From assembly GCA_958447915.1 (NCBI GenBank), contig CAUDCB010000028.1:1-16216 (forward strand): a stretch of 16,216 nucleotides of DNA, in the 5' to 3' direction. This DNA is from an uncultured Collinsella sp. GTDB lineage: Bacteria; Actinomycetota; Coriobacteriia; Coriobacteriales; Coriobacteriaceae. Shown in pieces: positions 6,183 to 12,948 of this stretch. Made by a program: the position numbers and the translations under genes. How positions within the stretch are numbered: position 1 is the first letter of the stretch; each line of letters starts with the position of its first letter. The notes beneath the pieces were generated by a model. The model did not search any database. It had not been told where the DNA came from and was given only the letters and a program-made list of their open reading frames with translations.

Positions 6183-7553
6183 ATGGACCAGGGTTCCGTA
6201 CGTGATATTCTTGCCGGTAAAACCTACTTCATCCGCACCTTTGGCTGCCAGATGAATCAGCACGACTCCGAGCGCGTGAGTGGCCTGCTCGACTCGTATG
6301 GCTGCCTTATGGCGCTCGATCCGGAGCATGCTGACATTGTCGTGTTCATGACGTGCTGCGTTCGAGAGGCCGCTGACACCCGTCTGTACGGTCAGTGCAA
6401 CTCTTGTAAGAGCCTCCCGCCTTCGCCCTCGGGCAAGCGCGTGGTCGCCGTGGGCGGCTGCATCGCGCAGCGCGACGGCGAGGGCCTGCTCACGAATGTC
6501 GATAACGTCAATGTCATCTTTGGCACGCATTCCATCGCGCATGTGGCCGAGCTCATTGCCGAGGCATTCTTGGACGGCAAGCGCCATATTCGCACCAACG
6601 AGCACGAGGACACGGATGCGATGAGCATGCCGTGGCATCGCGAGACCCAGTATCACGCCTGGGTCCCCATTATGACGGGCTGTAATAACTTCTGCACCTA
6701 TTGCATCGTGCCGTATGTGCGCGGTCGCGAAAAGAGCCGTCCTTTCGAGGAGATTGTCGACGAGGTAACCGGTCTAGTACGCCAGGGCGCGCGTGAGGTC
6801 ACGCTGCTGGGTCAAAACGTCAACTCCTATGGTCGCGACCTGTTTGGCAAGCCGCGCTTTGCCGACCTGTTGCGTGCCGTGGGCGATACGGGTGTAGAGC
6901 GTATCTTCTTTACTTCCTCGCACCCCAAAGACCTGCTGCCCGAGACTATCGACGCTATGGCCGAGACGCCTGCCGTCATGCCGCAGCTGCACCTGGCAGT
7001 TCAGTCGGGCTCGACGCGCATCCTTAAAGAGATGAATCGTCGCTATACGCGCGAGGATTATCTGGGGCTCGTCGATCGCATCCGCAATCGCATGCCCGAT
7101 ATCGCGCTTTCGACCGATATCATCGTGGGCTTCCCCGGAGAGACCGAGGAAGACTTTGAGCAGACGCTCTCGCTTGCCGAGACGGTCCGTTATGCTCAGG
7201 CCTATACGTTTATCTATTCCAAGCGCGCCGGTACTCCGGCAGCCGAGATTGACGATCCCACGCCTCATGAGGTGATTCTTGAGCGCTTCAACCGTCTGGT
7301 GAAGGTTATCGAGACCACTGCGCACGAGTATAACCAGGGTGAGCTCCACACCGTCGTGCCGGCGCTTATTGAGGGTACGAGCAAAAAGAATGACGCGGTG
7401 CTGTTGGGCAAGAGTCCTAAGAATCAGACCGTTCATGCACCGATTCCTGAGGGCTACAGCATCAATCAGTTGATTGGCAAGATTGTCGATGTTGACATCG
7501 ATGTTGCCAAGACGTGGTATCTGTCCGGATCCGTTGTGGGCGAGCCGCGCTAA
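6183..7553 (+). CDS. miaB: tRNA-2-methylthio-N6-dimethylallyladenosine synthase MiaB
   Basis: MiaB adds a methylthio group to i6A37 in tRNAs that read UNN codons, using two iron-sulfur clusters and S-adenosylmethionine. The 456-residue protein shows the N-terminal methylthiotransferase domain with C22 (TFGCQMNQHDSE), C58 (MTCCVRE; usually NTCAVRE) and C93 (GGCIAQ). The radical-SAM motif CNNFCTYC is at 167-174, and a TRAM RNA-binding domain ends the protein (about 385-450). An ATG at 6183, 9 bases after TAGGA, is chosen over an upstream TTG at 6132. Two tandem ATTCCACCT units (6148-6165) lie in the leader. The stop overlaps the miaA start by one base; miaA supplies the substrate modification for this enzyme. 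Confidence 0.96.
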   Translation: MDQGSVRDILAGKTYFIRTFGCQMNQHDSERVSGLLDSYGCLMALDPEHADIVVFMTCCVREAADTRLYGQCNSCKSLPPSPSGKRVVAVGGCIAQRDGEGLLTNVDNVNVIFGTHSIAHVAELIAEAFLDGKRHIRTNEHEDTDAMSMPWHRETQYHAWVPIMTGCNNFCTYCIVPYVRGREKSRPFEEIVDEVTGLVRQGAREVTLLGQNVNSYGRDLFGKPRFADLLRAVGDTGVERIFFTSSHPKDLLPETIDAMAETPAVMPQLHLAVQSGSTRILKEMNRRYTREDYLGLVDRIRNRMPDIALSTDIIVGFPGETEEDFEQTLSLAETVRYAQAYTFIYSKRAGTPAAEIDDPTPHEVILERFNRLVKVIETTAHEYNQGELHTVVPALIEGTSKKNDAVLLGKSPKNQTVHAPIPEGYSINQLIGKIVDVDIDVAKTWYLSGSVVGEPR

Positions 7554-8491
7554 TGATTTCTCACGGGGCAAGCCTTTCTGCCGTTGCGATTGTCGGTCCG
7601 ACCGCGGTTGGTAAAAGTGATGTCGCAGATCGTTTAGCGGCTCGTCTTTCGTCCGAAGTGCTGTCGTGTGACGCGATGCAAATCTATAGAGGCATGGATA
7701 TCGGCACTGCCAAGATGGCACCAGGGGAATGCACGGCGCCTCTACGCCTGGTTGATATTGTTGAACCGGGCGTTGCATATTCTGCAGCGTTGTATCAGGC
7801 AGACGCTCGCGTACATGTTGAGCGCTTGCTGGGCGAGGACCGCCTACCGGTGTTTTGCGGGGGTACGGGCTTGTATCTCAAGGCGGCCCTGGATGAGATG
7901 GATTTTCCCTCGGGCGAACTTGAGGACGATCGCCGCGCGGGGTATCAGGAGCTTGCCGAGCGCATTGGCGAGGAAGCGCTGCACGCGCTGCTTGCCGAGC
8001 GTGACCCCGAGTCCGCCGCGGTCATCCACCCCCATAATGTTCGTCGCGTGATTCGCGCGCTGGAAATGCACGATGATGGCGTTTCCTACGCGCAGCAAAA
8101 GTCGCAGTTTAGTGTTCCGCGCGAGCATTATCACGCTCTGTGGTTTGGATTGATGCGTAATCGCGAGGCGCTTTACGAGCGAATTAACCTACGCGTCGAT
8201 CTGATGTTTGAGCAGGGTCTTGTTGATGAGGTCCGTGGTCTTATGGACCAGGGGCTGAGAGATGCCCTGACTTCGATGCAGGCGATTGGCTATAAAGAGA
8301 TTATCGATGCCTTTGACGGCGTTATTTCCATGGATGAGGCTCGCGAACTCATCAAGATGCGTTCGCGTCGCTATGCCAAGCGTCAGCTTTCGTGGTTTAA
8401 ACGCGATGACCGCATCGTGTGGTTCGACATGGACGAGTTTACGATCGATGAGGTCGTTGAGGATATCCTTCACCGTATCGAGGCGGCCTAA
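7553..8491 (+). CDS. miaA: tRNA dimethylallyltransferase MiaA
   Basis: MiaA transfers a dimethylallyl group from dimethylallyl diphosphate to A37 of tRNA, the step before MiaB. In the 312-residue protein the P-loop GPTAVGKS is at 15-22. The catalytic aspartate is D40 in SCDAMQIYRGMDIGTAK, the GGTGLYLKA motif follows, and the C-terminal RRYAKRQLSWFKRD motif contacts tRNA. The start is the ATG of TAATG at 7551-7555, overlapping the miaB stop by one base; the open frame extends upstream into miaB but without a ribosome site. The stop likewise overlaps the hflX start. miaB-miaA-hflX therefore looks like a translationally coupled operon. miaA-hflX linkage is also known in other bacteria. Confidence 0.96.
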   Translation: MISHGASLSAVAIVGPTAVGKSDVADRLAARLSSEVLSCDAMQIYRGMDIGTAKMAPGECTAPLRLVDIVEPGVAYSAALYQADARVHVERLLGEDRLPVFCGGTGLYLKAALDEMDFPSGELEDDRRAGYQELAERIGEEALHALLAERDPESAAVIHPHNVRRVIRALEMHDDGVSYAQQKSQFSVPREHYHALWFGLMRNREALYERINLRVDLMFEQGLVDEVRGLMDQGLRDALTSMQAIGYKEIIDAFDGVISMDEARELIKMRSRRYAKRQLSWFKRDDRIVWFDMDEFTIDEVVEDILHRIEAA

Positions 8492-9780
8492 TGGCTCGAT
8501 TTCCCCTCGTTCCCACGGCGCCTGAGCCCGAACGTGCCGTTCTTGTCGGAGTTGAGTGGCGCGATAACGCCTGGCCGCTTGATCGTTCGCTTGACGAGCT
8601 TGAGCGCCTGGCCCATACGGCTGGCGCCCAGTGCGTGACGCGTTTGTCACAACGTCTGGTTAAGCCGTATCCAAAATCGTTTATCGGCTCCGGAAAGGTT
8701 GAGGAGCTTTGCGGGCTCGTACATCGTATGGATGCCGATGTTGTTATCTTCGACGACGATTTAACGCCCTCGCAGCAGTCGTATCTTGAGAAAGCCGTGG
8801 GCGAACCGGTTAAGATTATCGATCGCACGGCGTTGATTCTCGATATCTTTGGCCTGCACGCTCAGACCCGTGAGGGCCGCCTGCAGGTGCAGCTAGCCCA
8901 ATTGCAGTATCTGTTGCCCCGCTTGCGCGGTATGTGGAGCCATCTTGCTAAAGAGCAGACACGCGGTGGCATTGGCTCGCGCTTTGGCCAGGGCGAAAGC
9001 CAGCTCGAGGTTGACCGACGTTTGATTCGCAACAAGATTGCCGCGCTTCGTCGTGAGCTTAAGCAGGTCGAACAGCGCCGCGATGTCCAGTCTAAGAGTC
9101 GTATCGAGTCGCCGGCGTTTCGCGTTGCCCTTGCCGGTTATACCAATGCCGGTAAGTCGACGTTGCTCAATCGCCTGACCGGGTCCACGGTGCTTTCTCA
9201 GGACAAATTGTTCGCCACGCTCGATCCGAAGACGCGCTCGTATCGCTTGCCCGGTGGTCGTGGTATGACCATTACCGATACCGTTGGCTTTATTCAAAAG
9301 CTACCGCATGGTCTCGTTGATTCCTTTAAGTCCACCCGGTCTGAGGTTCTTGGTGCCGACCTGATCCTTAAAGTTGTGGATGCCTCTGACGAGGACTACG
9401 AGCGCCAACTCGAGGCAGTCGATCGCGTTCTTGACGAGATCGGTGCCGGTGAGCGTTTGACGCTTACGGTGTTCAATAAAATTGACCTACTCGATAGCGT
9501 TGATCGATTGAGTTTCCGTCGTCGCTATCCCGAGGCCGTGCTGTTCTCGGCCCAAACGGGCGAGGGGCTCGACGATCTCGTCGACCGTATTGCTCGTGAG
9601 GCAGCTGCCACCGATGTGTTGCTCTCCGCTGATATCCCGTATCGCGAGGGCGCCCTCATTACGCTGGTGCATGAGCAGGGAACCCTTCTGCATGAGGAAT
9701 ATCTAGAGGACGGCGTTCGCATTGTGGCAAAGATGCCGGCCCGAATCGCGCCGCGTCTTGAGCGCTATCGTACGGAATAA
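8491..9780 (+). CDS. hflX: GTPase HflX
   Basis: HflX is a ribosome-associated GTPase that rescues or splits stalled ribosomes under stress. The 429-residue protein carries the N-terminal HflX domain (SFIGSGKVEELC at 63-74, then the segment around VVIFDDDLTPSQQ). A linker has RGGIGSRFGQGESQLEVDRR (158-177) and a coiled stretch. The G domain has G1 GYTNAGKS (216-223), G3 DTVGFIQKLP and G4 FNKIDLL. The start codon overlaps the miaA stop by one base. The 3' end overlaps the convergent membrane acyltransferase gene by 16 bases, and no terminator is seen, so hflX transcripts would run antisense into that gene. Confidence 0.96.
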   Translation: MARFPLVPTAPEPERAVLVGVEWRDNAWPLDRSLDELERLAHTAGAQCVTRLSQRLVKPYPKSFIGSGKVEELCGLVHRMDADVVIFDDDLTPSQQSYLEKAVGEPVKIIDRTALILDIFGLHAQTREGRLQVQLAQLQYLLPRLRGMWSHLAKEQTRGGIGSRFGQGESQLEVDRRLIRNKIAALRRELKQVEQRRDVQSKSRIESPAFRVALAGYTNAGKSTLLNRLTGSTVLSQDKLFATLDPKTRSYRLPGGRGMTITDTVGFIQKLPHGLVDSFKSTRSEVLGADLILKVVDASDEDYERQLEAVDRVLDEIGAGERLTLTVFNKIDLLDSVDRLSFRRRYPEAVLFSAQTGEGLDDLVDRIAREAAATDVLLSADIPYREGALITLVHEQGTLLHEEYLEDGVRIVAKMPARIAPRLERYRTE

Positions 9781-10469
9781 ACGAGCTCTAGCACGCCTAG
9801 AATGACAGGCTGATGGAGCAGGTAGAACGGTAAGGCATGCCGACCGAGGACTGCGAGGTCCGGGATGGGATTGGCGTATGCCCATGCTGGCGCTTCAAGG
9901 CTTGATGCTTGTGCTGCTTGGGCAGCAAAAAAGCCGGTAAGGTACATAAAGACAAACGGAATGAGCGGATAGTAGTCTCCCGAAACAAAACCCGGGCCCG
10001 GGAATCCAAGCCATGCCAGGTAGGGGAGTGGGTAGACCGCTTTTGGAATGCCCCAGGTTAGGGTAAAAAGAACAAGGCACGCTGCGATGCCCCACGAGCC
10101 CGGTATTTTTTGAAGTAACGGACGGGTGAGTGCAACCACCGCGGTGCACGCCGCCATGCAATAAATGATGCCAAAGTTTACCGAATCGTCGACTGATACC
10201 AGTGTAGTTGCAATCCATACGACCAAAGCTGCGGCCGCGTACTTGAGGGCGCGCTTAACGTTATTACGCGAGAGCGTGCACATCCAACCGGCGATAAACA
10301 AAAATACCCAGCTGATACTTGCGCGCCAGATATCCTGGAAAACCGTTTCGGTAAACCATGGCATATCCCATCCATATAGGTAGGCCAAATCGTAGCAGGC
10401 GTGAAAACCTGCCATCGACAGCATCGTAAACCCGCGGACGGTATCAAATATGGTGATGCGTTTTTGCAT
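9765..10469 (-). CDS. DUF1624 / HGSNAT-like integral membrane acyltransferase, coupled to lexA
   Basis: The 234-residue protein is hydrophobic throughout, with about six or seven membrane segments, for example WVFLFIAGWMCTL, YAAAALVVWIATTLV, IAACLVLFTLTWGI and YPLIPFVFMYLTGFFAAQ. It begins with the D-x2-RGF-x2-L pattern and a histidine (FDTVRGFTMLSMAGFHACYDL) seen in the DUF1624 family, named after heparan-alpha-glucosaminide N-acetyltransferase. A second conserved pattern, LGRHALPFYLLHQP, lies near the C-terminus. Bacterial members are thought to move acyl groups onto cell-surface sugars, but the substrate here is unknown. Its ATG is part of TAATG with the lexA stop, so it is translated after lexA and should follow SOS control. 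Its 3' end overlaps hflX tail-to-tail by 16 bases. Confidence 0.82.
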   Translation of the reverse strand: MQKRITIFDTVRGFTMLSMAGFHACYDLAYLYGWDMPWFTETVFQDIWRASISWVFLFIAGWMCTLSRNNVKRALKYAAAALVVWIATTLVSVDDSVNFGIIYCMAACTAVVALTRPLLQKIPGSWGIAACLVLFTLTWGIPKAVYPLPYLAWLGFPGPGFVSGDYYPLIPFVFMYLTGFFAAQAAQASSLEAPAWAYANPIPDLAVLGRHALPFYLLHQPVILGVLELVYSVR

Positions 10470-11113
10470 TACGAGAACCGGCGCATTAGACCGACAACTT
10501 TACCCAAAATAACGGGGTTCGTCGCATATATGGGCTCCATAGTGTCGTTCTCAGGCTGCAGGCGCACGCGCCCCTGCTCCTTGTAGAACGTCTTGACGGT
10601 CGCCGAGCCATCGATCATGGCCACGACGATTTCGCCGTTCATGGCGCTCTTTTGCTCGCGAACGATAATGTAGTCACCGTTGTAGATGCCGACATTGATC
10701 ATTGAGCTGCCGTGCACTTCAAGGATAAAGGAGCCCTGGTCTGTGGCGATTTCGGTCGGGATGGTAAAGGTATCCTCGATATTTTGCTCGGCCAGAATGG
10801 GTATCCCAGCCGCGACGCGACCAACGAGCGGCAGCGAGACCGTTCCGCGAGGCGCTGTGGGTTCATCGGATTTGGAAATCGAGACAGAGGATCCGTCCTC
10901 ATCAAAGAGCTCTAGGGCGCGAGGCTTGGTGGCATCGCGCTTGAGCAGCCCTCGAGCCTCCAGGGCAGAGAGATGAGCATGCACCGTGCTGGGGGAGGAG
11001 AGGCCTACGGCCGATGCCATCTCGCGCACACTGGGCGGATAGCCCTTCTCCTGCTGATATTCCTTGATGAAGTCGTAAATCTGCTGCTGACGCTTGGTAA
11101 TTTTGCGAGCCAT
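10469..11113 (-). CDS. lexA: SOS repressor LexA
   Basis: LexA represses DNA-damage genes and cleaves itself when bound to RecA filaments. The 214-residue protein has an N-terminal winged helix-turn-helix (about 1-70, with SVREMASAVGLSSPSTVHAHLSALEARG). The Ala102-Gly103 cleavage site is in VGRVAAGIP. The catalytic dyad is S137 (HGSSM) and K174 (ATVKTF). The ATG at 11113 is chosen because MARK-type starts are usual and a GAGAGGA ribosome site lies just upstream; an upstream in-frame codon at 11170 would run through an SOS box. The ribosome site is part of a 12-base palindrome AGAGGATCCTCT (11115-11126). Three operator-like boxes upstream imply autoregulation. The gene is followed without a gap by a DUF1624 membrane protein. 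Confidence 0.97.
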   Translation of the reverse strand: MARKITKRQQQIYDFIKEYQQEKGYPPSVREMASAVGLSSPSTVHAHLSALEARGLLKRDATKPRALELFDEDGSSVSISKSDEPTAPRGTVSLPLVGRVAAGIPILAEQNIEDTFTIPTEIATDQGSFILEVHGSSMINVGIYNGDYIIVREQKSAMNGEIVVAMIDGSATVKTFYKEQGRVRLQPENDTMEPIYATNPVILGKVVGLMRRFS

Positions 11114-11136
11114 CAGAGGATCCTCTCTGCCAATGT

Positions 11137-11150
11137 CAAACAAATGTTCG
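11137..11150. promoter_or_regulatory. SOS box 1 (lexA-proximal)
   Basis: CAAACAAATGTTCG matches CGAAC-N4-GTTCG with one mismatch in the left arm. It lies 24 bases from the lexA start and just upstream of the -35 box of the divergent gene. Confidence 0.65.
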
Positions 11151-11157
11151 ATTTTGC

Positions 11158-11185
11158 TTGACAGGAACAACTGTTCGAAGATAAT
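11158..11185 (+). promoter_or_regulatory. Predicted promoter of the yneA-like gene
   Basis: A consensus -35 TTGACA (11158-11163), a 16-base spacer and -10 GATAAT (11180-11185) point to the divergent LysM gene. SOS box 2 fills the spacer, the same layout as at recA. No equally clear lexA promoter could be picked on the - strand. Confidence 0.7.
11164..11177. promoter_or_regulatory. SOS box 2 (central)
   Basis: GGAACAACTGTTCG matches CGAAC-N4-GTTCG at all but the first base and contains a perfect GAAC-N4-GTTC core. Its centre is 27 bases from box 1. Confidence 0.85.
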
Positions 11186-11191
11186 AATAAC

Positions 11192-11205
11192 CGAACATTC
11201 GTTCT
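11192..11205. promoter_or_regulatory. SOS box 3 (yneA-proximal)
   Basis: CGAACATTCGTTCT matches CGAAC-N4-GTTCG except for the last base. Its centre is 28 bases from box 2, and it would cover the start of the divergent transcript. Confidence 0.75.
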
Positions 11206-11273
11206 CGCGCTAGACGTTTTTTGTCCGCGCGGCTTGATAAAACTGTTCTCAGCAAAACACGCGAGAGGAGAAC

Positions 11274-11726
11274 ATGATGAACGCAACGGATATGGTCCAG
11301 GGAAACCTCGCCCTTAAGCTCGAGACGCCTACATCGCCGGTTTTCACGGTTGTCAAAGGCGGCCGATCTGGTTTCCAAACATTGCCTGGTAAGCCCGTCC
11401 GCAGCCGGTGCGTCGCCACGACTTCGGCTCCTGTTGCCCTAAAGGCCTCGACGATTGTCGCTCTTGCCGTTGCGCTCACGCTCTTCTTTGTACTTGCCAC
11501 CTCGATCTTCAGCGCACGTCACGCCGCATATGCCGAGTCGGTATCCAACGTTACCTACGAGACCGTCCGTGTTCAGCCAGGCGATTCCTTGTGGTCGCTT
11601 GCCCAGGAGCATCCGATTGAGGGCCTTTCCACACAGGAAACCTCTGATATGATCCGCAACGTCAATCACCTGGAGCATGGCTCGCTCGATGCCGGTGCGC
11701 ATCTTAAAGTTCCCGCACGTTCCTAA
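11274..11726 (+). CDS. yneA: LysM-domain membrane protein, probable SOS cell-division inhibitor (YneA / Rv2719c type)
   Basis: The 150-residue protein has an N-terminal cytoplasmic part, one membrane helix (about 58-80, ASTIVALAVALTLFFVLATSIF) and an outside LysM domain (about 97-147, VRVQPGDSLWSLAQEHP to LDAGAHLKVP). LysM domains bind peptidoglycan. Divergent position next to lexA, one membrane helix and a LysM domain are the features of B. subtilis YneA and M. tuberculosis Rv2719c, which halt division during DNA damage. The cytoplasmic part is longer than in YneA (about 105 residues in total). The start is ATGATG; GAGAGGAG is 3 bases from the first ATG and 6 from the second (11277), so the second may be used. 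A consensus promoter with an SOS box precedes it. Function is by analogy. Confidence 0.85.
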   Translation: MMNATDMVQGNLALKLETPTSPVFTVVKGGRSGFQTLPGKPVRSRCVATTSAPVALKASTIVALAVALTLFFVLATSIFSARHAAYAESVSNVTYETVRVQPGDSLWSLAQEHPIEGLSTQETSDMIRNVNHLEHGSLDAGAHLKVPARS

Positions 11727-11740
11727 GATTTATGTACCGT

Positions 11741-11782
11741 CGCATGGTACCCTTGTAATCGTTTTAGAGGAGGTACCATGCG
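11741..11782 (+). promoter_or_regulatory. Inverted repeat that can sequester the nrdR start codon
   Basis: CGCATGGTACC (11741-11751) and GGTACCATGCG (11772-11782) are perfect 11-base inverted repeats around a 20-base loop. The right arm contains the end of the ribosome site and the nrdR ATG. The left arm can alternatively pair with GTACC at 11734-11738. It could be an RNA switch on translation or a DNA operator. Confidence 0.6.
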
Positions 11783-12221
11783 CTGTCCCAAATGCGGCAA
11801 GGCACATACTCGCGTCGTTGATTCCCGCTTGCAGGAATCTAATAACACCATCAAGCGCCGTCGCGAATGCTGCTCATGCAATTATCGCTTTACGACATTT
11901 GAGCGTTGTGAAGACCCTATCGAGGTCATTAAGTCAGACGGAACCAAGCAACGGTTCGATCGCAATAAGCTGCTGGTCGGTTTGATGCGCGCCACGATCA
12001 AGCGAGATATCGACGCTAAAAAGCTCAACGAGATCATTGACGATATTGAGGTCGAGCTTCGCTCCCGTACGCTCACGGCCGTTACGTCTCATGAGTTGGG
12101 CGATATGGTTCTTAAGCGGTTGGCCAAGATCGATAAAGTTGCCTACATCCGCTTTGCCTCGGTCTATCGCGATTTCAAAGACGTCGATGAGTTTTTGCAA
12201 GAGCTCGACAAGCTAAGGTGA
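11778..12221 (+). CDS. nrdR: Transcriptional repressor NrdR
   Basis: NrdR senses ATP/dATP and represses ribonucleotide reductase genes. The 147-residue protein has the usual length. Its N-terminal zinc ribbon carries MRCPKCG and RRRECCSCNYRFTTFER, and the ATP-cone follows from about residue 49 (VIKSDGTKQRFDRNKLLVGLMRA). The conserved YIRFASVYRDFKDVDEF end is intact. The ribosome site GAGGAGG is strong but close to the ATG and partly inside an inverted repeat. It lies 51 bases after the LysM gene with no terminator seen, so the two are probably co-transcribed, as in the mycobacterial lexA/LysM/nrdR cluster. dut follows 4 bases later. No ribonucleotide reductase gene or NrdR box pair is visible in the window. 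Confidence 0.97.
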   Translation: MRCPKCGKAHTRVVDSRLQESNNTIKRRRECCSCNYRFTTFERCEDPIEVIKSDGTKQRFDRNKLLVGLMRATIKRDIDAKKLNEIIDDIEVELRSRTLTAVTSHELGDMVLKRLAKIDKVAYIRFASVYRDFKDVDEFLQELDKLR

Positions 12222-12225
12222 TTTC

Positions 12226-12669
12226 ATGTCCAACATTACCGTTAACATTAAGCGTCTCGACCCAGCCGTCGAGCTTCCCAAATACGCCCATCCTACGGAT
12301 GCCGGCCTGGACCTGCGTTCCAACGAGGATTGCATTCTGAAGCCCTTTGAGCGTCGTCTGGTCTCCACGGGCCTAGCTATCGCCCTGCCCGACGGCTATG
12401 CCGGCTTCGTCCAGCCCCGCAGTGGCCTGGCCATCAAGCAAGGCCTGTCTATAGTCAACACGCCGGGCCTCATCGATGCCCACTACCGAGGAGAGCTCAA
12501 AGTCATCCTCATTAACCTAGACCCCACGAACAACATCCAAATCAACAAAGGCGACCGCATCGCCCAGCTTGTCATCCAAGAAGTCCCTACGGTCAACCTC
12601 GTAGAAGTAGAAGAACTAGACGAAACCGATCGAGGCAAAGGAGGCTTCGGCTCCAGCGGCGTCGCTTAA
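12226..12669 (+). CDS. dut: Deoxyuridine 5'-triphosphate nucleotidohydrolase (dUTPase)
   Basis: This enzyme hydrolyses dUTP to dUMP and diphosphate, keeping uracil out of DNA and feeding thymidylate synthesis. The 147-residue protein contains all five trimeric dUTPase motifs: AGLDLRS (26-32), PRSGLAIK (64-71), NTPGLIDAHYRG with the catalytic D84 (78-89), GDRIAQLVIQ (109-118) and the C-terminal RGKGGFGSSG (136-145). It begins 4 bases after nrdR, whose last codons supply the ribosome site TAAGGTGA. Codon choice in the last third is unlike the neighbours, with many A-ending codons (gta, gaa, cta, cga, gga). Both dut and nrdR act on deoxynucleotide pools, fitting their link to the SOS locus. Confidence 0.97.
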   Translation: MSNITVNIKRLDPAVELPKYAHPTDAGLDLRSNEDCILKPFERRLVSTGLAIALPDGYAGFVQPRSGLAIKQGLSIVNTPGLIDAHYRGELKVILINLDPTNNIQINKGDRIAQLVIQEVPTVNLVEVEELDETDRGKGGFGSSGVA

Positions 12670-12691
12670 ACTCAATCGTCCGCTCACCAGT

Positions 12692-12797
12692 GGGAGGGGC
12701 CTATATATCATCCCGTGCTCAAACATTCTCGCTTCGCTTCGCTCGCTGCGAAACTGCGCGTGGAACGATATGTGTGAGAGACGGGCGGGCGGCTACT
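12692..12797. repeat. Palindromic repeat, copy A (degenerate)
   Basis: The core at 12716-12771 equals the reverse complement of the copy B core (12972-13018) at all 47 positions, apart from a 9-base insertion TTCGCTCGC. The outer arms are only roughly palindromic (GGGAGGGGCC on the left, a GC-rich GACGGGCGGGCGGC on the right), so this looks like a decayed copy. Confidence 0.75.
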
Positions 12798-12822
12798 CGC
12801 TTGAAAAAATACTTACTCTTCT

Positions 12823-12871
12823 AGTAAGCCGACGCGATAAAGGGACACCTCCTTTGTCGCATCGGCTTACT
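12823..12871. terminator. Bidirectional-terminator-like hairpin between dut and the glycosyltransferase
   Basis: Arms 12823-12843 and 12851-12871 pair over 21 positions with one mismatch and one G-U pair, around a 7-base loop. On the + strand GTATTTATATTTT follows, suited to ending dut transcripts. On the - strand the A-run at 12804-12809 gives TTTTTT after the stem. An upstream CTTACT (12812-12817) can compete for pairing with AGTAAG in the left arm. Confidence 0.75.
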
Positions 12872-12948
12872 GTATTTATATTTTCCGGTTTCGCCTTTGC
12901 AGATTCTAATGGTGGGGAATCTGGTGTAACTGCTAGTACGTAAACGCA

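Noticed and set aside
6774..7778. A 334-codon open frame on the - strand
   Set aside because: It lies opposite miaB and the start of miaA, both with intact motifs; it has no recognisable domain.
8528..8542. GAAC/GTTC pair near the start of hflX as an SOS box
   Set aside because: The half-sites are 5 bases apart instead of 4, and the pair lies inside the coding region away from a promoter.
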